The translations under genes and the position numbers were made by a program. The notes below the pieces were generated by a model, which was given only the letters and a program-made list of their open reading frames with translations, did no database searches and was not told where the DNA came from. A stretch of 64,000 nucleotides of DNA from Pardosa pseudoannulata. Its lineage: Eukaryota > Arthropoda > Arachnida > Araneae > Lycosidae. Below are positions 14,573 to 28,200 of this stretch, one piece after another; positions within the stretch are counted from its first letter, which is position 1, and each line of letters opens with the position of its first letter. The stretch is from contig CM063509.1 in the NCBI GenBank assembly GCA_032207245.1, positions 105,191,521 through 105,255,520 on the forward strand, in the 5' to 3' direction.

Positions 14573-14773
14573 ATGGAGGAAAATTTGGGAGAAGCTGTGA
14601 GAATTGTTAGTGCAGAAGACCACACTTTTGAATTAAATGAAGAAAGTTTAAGGTCTATTTTGCTTCAAAATGATATTAAAGAGAAAAAAGTTGTAATTGT
14701 GTCTGTTGCTGGGGCTTTTAGAAAAGGAAAGTCTTTTTTATTGAATTTTATGCTGAGATACTTAGCATCACAG
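14573..14773 (+). CDS. atl: atlastin coding exon 1 (N-terminus and P-loop)
   Basis: Residues 1-67. It encodes the beta strand VVIVSVAG followed by the G1 loop GAFRKGKS. Ends CAG before the donor GTAAGA, phase 0. A TTTAACAG acceptor at 14551-14558, 14 bases before the ATG, suggests the upstream UTR is spliced. Confidence 0.95.
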
Positions 14774-17700
14774 GTAAGAAACATTGCTATTTAGTAAAAT
14801 TTTAAAATGTGTTGCATTATAATTTAAATATTTAGTGTAAAAGAGCCAAATTATTAAAATTTTCATCTTAGCTATAAATTCTTTGGTAAATATGAAGGTT
14901 ATTTAAGATCCTAAGTTTTCTTGTATGGTATTAAAAATTCTTGCCCAGTTTAATTTTTGAAGCAAACAGTTGTATGATAGAAATTTTCAAATGTTTTCTT
15001 AAACATGATTCTCTTACTGTGTAGTCCCTTATAATTATACCATGAATACTGGACTATAGTTGGCAACTTTTGAAATAATCACCTAATTACATTAAGTAAT
15101 GTTCATTTAGTGATTTTGACATGTAAAAAATATTAAACAATATTGAGGGATCAATTAACTTCTATGAATTATTATAATCTGTTAATTCCTGTTATCTATT
15201 TACTTACACAATTAAAATATGACCTTGTGTTAACACATGTTTCTAAAAAAAGATATAAGAACTTGGCAAGTATTGCCAAAAGTTTACTATACTGAAATTG
15301 AAGTCCATTCATGTGTTGACTATGTCAGTGTTAGCTCAAACAGTAGTTCTTTTACTGCCAAACCTTTAGAAAATTAATATTGTATTTTATGAATACATAT
15401 ATTCTTTAAATATTTGATATATTAGCTTTATTATAAAATATTTAGTCAATAAATGTCTGATATGATTAATCACTTATAAAGAACTACCTCAACATAAGTA
15501 AAAACTTGATTATTAAAAGTTTGTTTTGTAGCAAGGGTATAATATTGCTTAAACTTAAATTTGTATGAAATCAGGGTCAGTAAGAAAAAAAAAAAAAAAA
15601 AAAATTTCTTTTATGAAACATACATTACAAATGAAACTATTTAAGCTGTGATTACTAGGTTTTTATTTTTCTATTTGATTTCTTATTATAATGTGTGTAA
15701 TATTTATATCTGACATGCAAAATAAGATTTTTTCGTTTATCCCTTCTCTAAAAACTCTTATTGACTGTTCGTGTTTTTCTTTCTTATTTACAAATATAAC
15801 ACTATTTATCAAATCAGTTTCTAAATCACTAATATTTAAGTAAACAAAAGCATATAAGTTGAAATATATTTATTGATTTTATGGCAAAATTTATAACATC
15901 AACAAAATATTCAATTTCTCTCCTACCCTGAAATATTTACATGAAATTTTGAAAAGTTAAAAAGCGAATTGAGTAACAATACACTTGGAAAAAATTACAA
16001 TTACACATTCAAAGGTTGTAGTTGTTCCTTATGTAATCTTTTAAATAAAATCACAAGCTTAAATGCTTTTTTTTTTATTTCCCAGTCTACTTTTATTTTC
16101 TGACTGAACAAAACAAAAGGTGAAAAAAAAAACTTATAACAGCAGCTTATAGCAATAGCTCTAAACATATGTAATTCTGAAAAAAAAAAAAAAAAGTATT
16201 TATTTAGATCAGTTATTTTAATAACTAGATTTTAGAAATGATTAAATATGGTCACTGAATTTTTAAAAATAAGGAAATGATTAAGAATGATAACCAGTGA
16301 TTTAAATCAAAGTGATATAAATTAAACAATACTGTATGAAGTATTAAAAAGTACTAGTAGTGAAAATTGTTTTTGTGTAAGAGTTAAATTTAGTAGAAAC
16401 AACTGTCAAAACTATTATCCTCTAAAGACTGCTTTTTCAGATTTTTTAGTTTTGCTTATACCACATAAATTATGTATTAGAAAGAAGTATTTGTATATAT
16501 ATGTATGTGCAGAATGGGCAATTCAATTTGTCATAATTGCATTTAAATTTTACATGTAAAGCTATCACTTTATCAAGGAAATTTCATGATTTAATAAATA
16601 AAATTTTGGGGGTAATCTGACATTTTTAGTTTTTGTCCTTAAAAATAGTAAAAATCATGTTCATTAGGGAGCACCTGGTTGGCTTGGAGATGAAAATGAG
16701 CCTTTAAAAGGTTTCTCGTGGCGTGGTGGATCAGAAAGAGACACTACTGGCATCCTTCTGTGGAGTAAAATTTATAATGTTACTTTGCCATCTGGTGAAG
16801 AGGTAAGATCATACGTGTTTGTCAGTTTTCAACTCTGTATTTAATTAGACTTGAATTTGTGTTATTGTCTGTAATGTAAGTTACTAATTAAAGTAAAATA
16901 ACAAACCAACAAAAAGTTAGACTTAAGTTATATAAGACCATTTTTCTTGTTGATTATGAAGTATTAATTTACTAATTTTAGACAGTTTGTGTTTTTATAA
17001 CTGCTAACTTTTATCTATTCTGAATAAAAATTATGCATTTTAACTATTCTATATATCTTTATGCTTAAACTATCCTTTATAGCACAATTTTTAGGTCCAT
17101 TTTAGTTTTTTTATGGCCTACCTGTAATTAAAAAATAAAATTTTTAAGTTTTTAGCAAGTAGAGGGTAAAAAAACTATTCTTCTCTTAATTCAGTATTAA
17201 TTACATACTCTTACATAATTTTCTACTTATTTTAATATTTTATTAATTGTAAATATTTTTTCTCTCAAAATGTTGAAAACTATATAACTAAGATTTAAAC
17301 TGTCTCATACTTATTTTCTAAATTTTAAAAATTTTTTAAAAGTGAAACTTTTTAACTATGAAAATTACAAAATCTGTAAGTATTTAAGAGAAAATTATTC
17401 AATCGACATGTATTCATTTATTGAAGTCTTAAAATATAGTTGTGCTGAAATGTGTTGTATTAAAAAATGTAATTTATGAATTGGTGTTAAAATATTGTGG
17501 TATATGTTGCTAATGCCCTATTTTAATTTTTTTTTTTATGGCTAGCAGGTATTTTTTTTAATTTGAAAGCCTTTTCTTGTTAAATGTTGATATGTGATTA
17601 AAAATATATTTTTTATAAATTGTGAAAAACTTTCAAATTCAGTTTTAATAACAAAATATTTCTATAGATGACTTTTTGGCATTTTTCTAGTATTCTGGTC

Positions 17701-20700
17701 AGTTTCAGAAATACATTAATAAATCAAGTTTATCATAGTCATATATTTTCATACCATAGTTGAGAGTTCATTGCTTAACATCCTATGTGGACATAATTAT
17801 TGCACAAAATTGTATCCCATTTAATTTTGTTATTAGAATTTGTATTTTCATGTGTATAAAATATTCATCAAGAATTTTAATCTATAGATTTTGATGATGA
17901 ACATATTTTAAACCTAAGTCTCCCTCTTTCCTAAAATAGTGTTTAAGAGAAAGTTAATTAAAATTAAAGAAAACTTTAGAATGCATGTATATAGGCCTTC
18001 CCATATGTGAACACAATATAGTAGTACTGTAACAACCATCCCACTCCAGGGGCCACGTTGTAATAACAACCTGTTCTGGTGCGTTATGCTTGTGTGGGAC
18101 CTGTCTGGCTACTTTACTGGGGCAGATATGTTCATAGATCGCTGCTGGGATGCATAGAATTAAAATAATTCCTTCAAAAGCTTAGACAACATAAATTTTA
18201 TTTACAAGATTTATGAAACGTTATAATAAAACAAAATGTCCTATTTAGAACTTCGGAGCTTGCATGAATCAGAAAGGATTAACCGAGCATTTCTTCAAGT
18301 CCAAACATAAAACCGTTGTCATGTTCTCTCACATTGAACTGAGAAATGTCTCCAAGTCGCATCCAACTGTTTTCCTCACATCTTCTGTCCCTTTCCTCAG
18401 TGGGTGGGGGTTGTCCGCATTTCTCGCAACTTGATCCCTGCTGGAAAGAGAGGTTCTCTCGTCCAGATGTACTGCTGGCCTGCAAAAATATGACTAAGTG
18501 CACCCAAAGAACCTTATCAGCCTTCCCCCCCCCACTCCTTAGCTGGCCACCTCCCATTTCAAGGAATGCCGAGTGAAATGGGTAAATAGGAGTGATTTTG
18601 CCGAAAAAAAGAAAGGCATATACATGTGACACACTGGTTGTGGGATCCACATTCCTTACAAGTACTTCCTGATTAGGGACACCCACTGAATCAGACATAT
18701 TGTCCTTAAATAAAGGTGTTTTTTCTTCAGATGGTATACACTAAAAAAACCAAGAAATAATAAAAGATGCAATTTAAGGAGAAATTCTGGTAAAATCAAA
18801 CTTTAAATAAATGATAAATTAATAATATACAAGTATTTATTTGAATTGGAAATTAATATGTTATATAGACAATAGTTATGAACTTACAGAAATTTATTGA
18901 AAATAATACAGATTTGTTCTGTGTACTGCAGGCATTTTTCCTTCTGTAGATATTAGTCTCTGATAAGCCCTTTGTCTCCAACAGAAATGTTGCAAAAATA
19001 GCTTGATTTTATAAATTTATGAATGTGAAATATCCCTTTGATTGTGCCACAAACACAAACATTGCTCAACATTTTTTCTATTGTAAAGAAATTTTTAAGA
19101 TAAATTTTTCATTTTGTTTACTTATCACAAAGCTATCTTTTACTGAACACAAACGAAAAAGTACTAAAATGGGAATTTCTATTTATTTTTTACCTCATTG
19201 TATTTTTGAAACACTTTTTTTCCTAATGTTCTGTAAATTGTGTCCCTTAATAAGTGACAATTTCATTAAGATCTCTATTAAAATGGACCACAATCAATAG
19301 ATTTGTCCTTTAAAAAGAAGTTTCTTTTATGGGATAGGTACTACTGTAACATAAAATGTAACAATTTAGATGGATGAAATCTTTGTATATAAAATCCTTT
19401 GTATGTATATCTTTTTGCTATGCATTTTGAAGTGGCTGGACTGATCATGATATTTTGCGTAATGATTCAAATAACCCTTTGTAAAGTTTCAGGCAGGTCA
19501 AGATCGTGAGGAAAATCAAACACTTATACTCTTTATCAGGTTTTGTAACCATTAATGTAAGGCACCAGTGAATATAATTTTCATTTAATTATGTGTTAAA
19601 AAATTTTTATTAAGTTTATTTGATGGTGTTTAAAATGTGTTTTAAGAAATAAGTTCTGCTTTCTGACAAGTAGGGTTGGTCATTTTGCCGGCAAAATGGT
19701 ATTTTTGCCAGAGCAGTGGCAAAAATTGAATAAAACTAGCAAAAATGGCAAAATTTTGAAAAATTGGCTGGATTTTAAAAATGTACAAAAAATTAATAAT
19801 AAATAACAAAATAGTAAATAATTTTGTACATAATACAGTTGAGACTTAAATCAGAATATTAATTAGGTATTTCATTTGTATAAATTTGACAGTTTAAACA
19901 ATTTAAAATAATTTTCATTGATGTTAGCAATCAAAATACAATATTCTATTTTTGTAAATAAATTTATATGATGGAGGCATGGAATAAAAGTTTTCTTTAT
20001 CAATTTAATATAGTAATGTTGTTTTTAATTGTAATGTGTATATATACACATATAAGATATATATATACTATATAAGTACTAAAAACGTTTGAACCTACAG
20101 CTTGTAGGGGAAATAAGCTAATAATTGCATTAAAAACAACATTGCACATAAAAATTTGCAAAACCAATCTTCATTTTGTCTTTTATTTGTACCTCTAGGT
20201 ATAACTTTAGATTTAGATTATTGTTTCAGTGACATATTGAATATTCTATGTTAAAAAAAACATTGTATTATGTATCTTTAGATTAGAGTTAAAATTAGTA
20301 AAAGTTACATCCCTGTAAATAAAACATATCCATTTTTGCTGGTTTACGGGACAGTTTTTTCCCACCTTTGGCAAAAACGTGCCAACCCACCTGACAAGAC
20401 TTTAGTTATATTTTATTACCAAATACTTTTATTTTGAGTCTAAGATTAGTATTAAATTTAAATAAAATGGTATTTGTTTTATGAAAATGAATTGTTTTCA
20501 TTAAACGTTTGTTTCCAAAATTATTTAAATGATTGTTAATATAAAAAGTAATTTTAATTTTGAAATAAATATATCCTTTATTTAAAGAATGTTGATTATT
20601 CAAATGAAGATAAGACTCAAAACAGCTAATTAGTCATATAACTGCATCTTTTTTTTTTTTTTTTTTTTTAAACTTTGGAATTGAGTGGAAGAAATATGTT

Positions 20701-22207
20701 AAGTATGTTAATTTGTATAACACATAAACAATGTAGGATTAAGGATTAAGTTTAGTGCACAAATTTCTTGTGGATTTTTTAAATCATTATCAAATTAGAG
20801 CAAAATATATTTAGCATGTAGTTCTCTTTTGCATAATATAAAAGTAGTTAAATTATAATTACAAAAACTACGTGTAAGTAACAGCCTTACTTGGAAGTAT
20901 ACAAGTAAAATTAAATGAAGAACCCTTTCTGATTATTGAATGATTTTTTTAAAACTGTAACCAAACAAAAACATTGAACTGTAAGAAATTTATGATATTT
21001 TGGTGTAATAAGTTTGTTTTAAAATAATTTTTTATCACTTTATCCTTTACTTAGCCAGTTTATATTTAAGTTTTCTATTAATATTTACTTATGTTTTCAT
21101 TTTACATATTTATTATTTTTTTTTTTAATATGAATCATTGAATTTAAATAGGTTGCAGTTTTGCTTATGGATACACAGGGTGCATTTGACAGTTCATCAA
21201 CTGTAAAAGAATGTGCTACTGTGTTTGCCTTAAGTACTATGATAAGTTCTATCCAGGTTAGTATTCGAGTTCAAATACTACTACTACATAGTTAAGTTTG
21301 TTTTTAAAGTATTTGTGAATTTCTTTTGAATTGTTTAGGGGAAATATGAAAAAAAAAAAACTTCTTAATATATGGGAATAATTTACTGCAATCTTTGAAA
21401 CTTTCTAAAATAATTTGCTTTTTTATTACAGTAACATGCATTTTTTATCATTATTCTTCTACTTTAACTTACAGAACTGTTTACTATTTAACTGTTGGGG
21501 ATATTTTTTTATTTATAATTAATAAAATATTTAACACATCTGATGTATACTTAGCCTTTACTTTAACTATTTTTAGGCATTGTGAAAACAGTCAACATAT
21601 AAATCAGATTATAAATTTTATTTTTTGGGAGGTGAATACAAAGTGAATACAATGTTTATTGTTAAAATTGATTTATTTCATCCTCTATTATGCTTATTTT
21701 TTGTATAGAAAAGAAATGTGTATAATGTATTGATAATATACACATTTCTTTGATCAAAGAAGTTTCTCTGTACCTTTGGGTGAAAAATATTTAAAAATTA
21801 TATCTAACAGGGAGATATAAATATTTTTAACTATTTTCAATTTTTTAAATCGGATATTTTTCCAGCTCTGAATAATTTTTTAAATTTAAAGGTTGAGATT
21901 GTTTAACCCTTTCGTGGGCCATTTATTTCTCATTCCATGTTTCCAAACTTTTAAAACAGAGCTGCTAATTTTATTCAATCGATCGAACAATTAATGACAG
22001 TGCAAAACCAAAGTGGAAATCAGTTTTCCCGTCATTACAATAACAATATTTTATAATGGGTTTTGCGCTTCCCACATGTGTATTTTGCAAGATTGTGTAG
22101 GTGGGAAGTAATCTTCCCACAAAAGGGGTAAGATGTTAGTAAGAAATTATATATGTATACTAGAAGTAAAGGGTTCTATTTCACAAATTTCAAATTTTAC
22201 AGGTGAG

Positions 22208-22239
<32 letters not shown>

Positions 22240-25200
22240 AATAAATTTATTTCAGTTGGGCTATTTTAGTTAAAAGCTTTTTAATAGTTTTTGGGGTAAT
22301 ATAGTTATATTATTTAACCATATTTTGATATTTGATATAAATAACTATTATGGAAGAAGGGCCATATACTTTTCTTGTAAAGGGATCGATGGTCCTGAAA
22401 ATGTTGGGAAACCTTTGCCATAGAGGATTAACCATTTCGCTGCGTATTTATTTTATCAAAATAGGCTCAAAAATTGCATAATTTTTTTATTACATATTTC
22501 AAATCTATATACATTTTAGAGTTAAAATATACAAAAGATACATAAGATTTTTGTAAAAGAGTTTTTTTAAGTATAGAATTACGTCCTAAAAAAAGGTGTT
22601 CAGAATAATGAAATTGAAGAATAAAGATATAAAAGCTAAATTTTGAAAATGAATCTTGTTTAAATTATCATTTATTTTATAAAATACAAAAGCAAAATGA
22701 ATATACTAATTAAAAAATGCAAAAGACTTACAAAACATTTATTAGAAATGAAGTCTTGTATGATAAATTTCGAAACAATGCTCGAGGCAAATTCCTACCT
22801 CGCAATCCTTGCACCAAATTCACGTTTCTTTTCAAAGTTTTTGTTCCAACTTCAGTTTTTTTTACAACAGACACCACACTATTTACGGGGTTATTTCTTG
22901 ATTTGGGGGTATATGGCTAGCAGAGTGTCAAACAGTTAGTCTCATGGGTCTGTTACTCTCATGTAACTGTTGGTCTCTTTTACTATTATTTGCAACATAA
23001 CATCATCAAAATAAAGTTCAAAATAGTCCAAAACTGTTGCATTATTTGCCATAGTGAAATTTATTCTGAGATTTCCAAGGAAAGGAAATGGAGCCGGAAC
23101 TGCTTGGAATATTTTCATATCAATTTTGCATCACTGTTGAACATTTTGAATAGAAAATGAATTTTCAGATTCATCACTATCCGCAGAAGAATCCTAGAAA
23201 TTTTCATCAGTTTCGCTATAACTATCTTCAATATACTTGAAATAAGAGTCAGAAGTGATATCAGTGTCGGAAATATTGTCAGGAGTATATGTTATATCAC
23301 TCATGAAACGCTTCCTCCCAGACATCTCTCAGCTATGAAAAGTGCTCTCAAAATGCTACAAGAAAGTCTTGTATATTTCGCAGAAATGTGAACAGTTAAA
23401 GCCATGCTAGTTTACCGCTAAATAAACAATTAAAAATCACAGTAAAGCCAAAATGAAAGAATAAAGGGGAAAGAGTGGGTCGCACAGTTAAATAGACAGC
23501 TATGCAATCGCGGGTTGTGCAAATTTTGCTACATCTATGTTGCCTGTGGAAATCGCAGGATGCGCAGCAAGAGGGTTAAACTGATCTCTTATATGAATTA
23601 AAAAAGCTATATAAGTAGTATTGATTTCATCTAAATTACAATACATAACAAATGGAAATTAATTTCTCTGTACTGAAATGTTCTGATTTTTTTTTATTTT
23701 AAAGTTATCTGCTTGTTTGACTTTTTGTTACAATAGAATGTTATATCTTCATATCTGAGTTTCAGACAGTTTTAACTAAATCAATATATGCATGTGTTTA
23801 TTTAAAATATTAATGTAATTCAAAAATTTTAATGCTAATATATTTTATACTTTCTGGAAATTTGTTCATCCAGTTGTAGATATAGCAAATTTGTTCTTGA
23901 TGGGGTAAACTTATGTTTGTTTGTTTTTTCCTTATAAAGGTCTACAATATATCACAAAATATTCAAGAAGATGATTTGCAACACTTAGAGGTAATTTTGG
24001 TTTTATTTATTTTATAAGTGAAACAATATCAATTTCTGAAATATAAATAGGAAATTATAACTAAAGGCTGTTAGATATGAAGTGATAATTGAAGCTCTCA
24101 AATTATTTACCCATGTTCTATATCTTTCTGTTTAAATATAAACCAGGTGGGTTAGAAAGAGATTCAGATTTCTAGTTTGTATACTTTGGTATTATAAAGA
24201 CATGTTTAAAGAAATTACCAAATTAAATGTTTTTCTTTTAATAAAATTTGGTATTTAAGGTATTCAAAATTTCTATTTATAGTATCTGTATATTTAGTTG
24301 AAGAAAAATCTAAAGAACTAGTTCTAACTTTCCTTGTGAGATATTATATGTATATGGTTCCATATGCTACATTACTGCTTTTTACTGCTTTTCTACATTC
24401 CCCCCTCTCCCTTCATCCATGAATAAGTTAATTTCTGTTTATTCATGAGAATTTATTTCTAACTTCTAAGAATTATTGTTAATTTTCTGACGCTTGTTTC
24501 AAAACTTTCTTTTCTTTCATTTCCACTTAAATTAATCCCTATTTCTGATAAATAGAATAGTAAATTCAGAAAATCAGTAGAGATTAAATGGATATGTGGC
24601 CTATTCAGCCAATTTCATTTGTCTGGTTTCTGCTCAATATTTGAGCTAATGAGTTGAAATTCAAATTGGATAACCAGAAGTGAAAAAATTTTCTTTCAAA
24701 ATCTGGATTTTAATAATTTAATGCAGTATAAATATTTGAAAATTTTAAAGTTGAAACAAAATTGGCTTGATGTTTGAAAATTAAAGTTACTTGGTGTTGT
24801 AGAAATTGATTGAAAAAAATATATAAATTTTAAAAAAATGTTATCAGTGAGGATATACATAGATCTTTTAACCTGTAGGAGAGAGATAAGTCCTGAGAGG
24901 CTGTTTCCATGTTTTGAGAATTTGTTACATGCATTTTGTAAGAACTACTGCATAAACCATTTTATAAATTCATGATTTTTTAAATTTTGTCTTTTGTCTG
25001 AGATAGTTTAATCTTTCTAATAATGACCTTTTTTGTCTCTTTTTTTATAATTTTTTCTTTATTGGATACTTAATTATACTCTTTGCAGACAACTGTTATA
25101 AAATTTGTTTGTAATCATTTTTGTTAATCTGAAAGCTGCAAACCATTACAATTCTTTTCCTAGTCTAATATATTATATTGTTACAGCTATTTACAGAGTA

Positions 25201-28200
25201 TGGTAGATTGGCTTTGAAGGAAAGTGATGCCAAACCATTTCAGGTAAATTTTTTAATACATTATAAATTTATATTGATATAGGTCTTATTTTATAATAGA
25301 AATGCAGTGCATTGATTGTTTGTAGAGGTAACCTGTTAAATAAAGTCATAATATTAATTTTAGAGAAGTATATTTAAAAAAATTTGGAGTTGAACTATGT
25401 TTAAAATTTTATGCATGCATCTCTAGGGGGAAATTCTGAAACATAAAAGTATTCTTTTTTTCAGTCTAGATAGATTGCTAGAAGTATATCATACCTAAGA
25501 TTAATTGATTTTATTAACATTAAACAAAACTCATGTCCTCTTTGCAATTTGAAGTAGTAAAAGTACTTTTGCGTTTAAAATTTTTCATGAGCCTTTGGAA
25601 GATTACTACCCACCTACATGATCTACAAAATATACCTACAAAGAATACAATAGCCACTAAACAGCTGCTGACATCTTGTAAAGTATTAGCTTGTCAGCTA
25701 ATAGATGGATATTCTTCAAGCAAAAGGAAAGGCCATCTTGCTAATTTTTAAGCAAAAAAGTTTTCAGTTCCAGGTGATGTACTTCTCAGTCAGTATAGGA
25801 AATCGTATGTCAAAGTTGTTGTCCCACTATGGACAATGCAGGAAGTGTAGGAGAGAGGCAAAAGTATGTGTTTATAGAAGGTGGTATAACCTTGGGTATT
25901 GCAGCTTTTCATCTATCTGGGGCTAATGATTGCCATTAAATTGAGTTTTCTGTATAACTGTAAATAGTTCCAGGAGTAGTATACTTCCTATCCCTTTAAA
26001 TTTTTTTTTTTTTTTTATTCTATGTTAGACTTTAGCATGACTGCCATTAGTCTGTGATGGACAGCTCAATAGAGTTTAGACAGACAAACAAAGGGAGAAA
26101 ATTTTTTAGAAGAGTTGACTGCTGCTATGTTACTAAGTCCAGAACAAGTGATCAAGTGATCTCCAGACATGTCAAAAGCACTGCATAATGGGCAAGTCAG
26201 GGTGTCTGCCAAACCAAATGGGTACAAATGTTTTAAAAAGTAGTCATGTCCTGTTTTAATTCTAAAGTTGGCAACACCAACAGCTCTGGGTAGGTCACAA
26301 GGGACAGGATTTTCCATCAAGTCACTCCAACTCTTTCCTTATACTAAATCCCTGAAAACCCTTCTAAGATGCACTTTAAATCTTGCATTGATGATTCTTT
26401 TCATACTGTGATATTGAACAGGTGAATCAGGTTGTGAGAGGTTGAAGCCATTCTTGGCCAGGGAGTCTGCAATTTCATTTCCTGCTATTCCTTGGTGACT
26501 GGAATCTATTGGATGACAACATTTCGTCCCCTATTCATCAAAGCATCAATTGCAAGTTGGCAGCTATGGACTGGATCCTTGTTAGATGGCATGATGGAAG
26601 TGATAGCTATTATAGTGGACTGTGAATTAACAATTATCAAAATATTTAGATCATTACTCCTTCTAATTTCAGTCAGTCATTTGCACAGTGGTGACTTCAG
26701 CCTTATAATTGGTACAATTTGCACCAACAGCACAACTAAGGCTAGAGTTACAAGAATAAGCACCTACTCCAGTATTACAATCAACACCGATAGCAGAACC
26801 ATCTGTATAGACATGCAACCAATCGGTTGCTGGATACTTCTCACCAATGGTGGCCAAGGCAACAGTCCTCAATTCTATCTTAGTGCAGGACTTTTTACAC
26901 ACTGGCAAAACCAAGTCTAAACTACACTGAGCCAAGTTTAAATGTGTGAAAAAATTTCCAACTCTGGGAAGGAGATATCTGTCAGAAACAGGAATGTCAA
27001 TTGCATCAATCAGTTCTTGTGTCAAATGTAAGATGGTAGGTTGGGATTTCAATCTGAGATCAGCGGATTTATAGGTATTCCAAAAATCACCAAGTCTCAT
27101 CAGTCTCGTGACCAATTTTAGAGCATTTATTTTCTCATGATGGGCAAAGGCTCAATATCTGTATCTGCATGGCTAGGACAGGGGTAGAGAAAGCTCCAAC
27201 AGCAATAATTCTGAGAGCATTATTTTGAGTAATCTCAACCCTATTTTGATTGATTCAGAAGCAGCAATGAAAAGCTCATTCAATAGCAGGCCTAATGTAA
27301 GATTTATAGACTGTACAGAGTAGATCTTGAGTCACTCCCCATTTAACACCAGTCAGCCATTTTAAGTATTTTATTTCTTGTGCTTCCAATACTCAGCACT
27401 CTGTTGGCCTCTCTATACCAACTTAACTGGGAGTCAAAAAAAAAAAAAAAAAAAACCCAGATAAGTAGCTTTTTGAGCTTTTAGGAGTTGTTGAATAATC
27501 ATAAAAAAATTTAATCACTTTAGGTTGGTACTTAATGTAAAAACCTGAAAAGTTGTCTTATATTTACAATCATCTCATTCTTTTTCGACCAAGTCAAGAG
27601 TTTTTCCAAGGCAGCATTAAGCACATCCCGGATAACTTTGGTATCTCGGTCAGTTGGCCATAAAACAAGGTCGTCAGCAAAAAGGACCTGCACCCCAGTC
27701 TGTGAATTCATAATTTGACCAACATTACCATTGATCATAGTATTAAAAGGAACAGGACTCTGAACTGAACCCTGAGGAAGCCCTTGTCTAGTCTGTTAAA
27801 AGCCAGAGACGGCTGGACCATACCTGACTCTGATAAAACACTGATCCAAAAAAGGTTTAATCCAGCAAAACATATTACCACAAATACCAATGTCAATTAA
27901 TTTTTTGAGAAGCCCCCTTCTCCACAATATCAAATCCTGTTTGAAAAGATACAAACATTGCTGCAGTACTCTTTCTTTGATGAAAACCATCTTTAATCTC
28001 CCGAGTGAATCTAGCATCTGTTCGATGGTGTTCCTTTGCTTCCTAAAACCAGCCTGCCTTTCAGGAAGACAGCCATAATTATTGAGATAGTGATTGAGAC
28101 AATTTGTGATGAGGTGCTCAGTTTGCACATACCACTTGTAAGTGAAATATGACGGAATCTATCTAAAACACCTGGATCTTAAAGATATCAACATTTCTTT

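Noticed and set aside
18279..18698. 139-codon - strand ORF, with possible upstream exon and acceptor, as a gene nested in atlastin intron 2
   Set aside because: It crosses the edge of a solo LTR with a clean 5-bp target duplication, the apparent donor GTAAGG is the LTR tip itself, and I recognise no domain.
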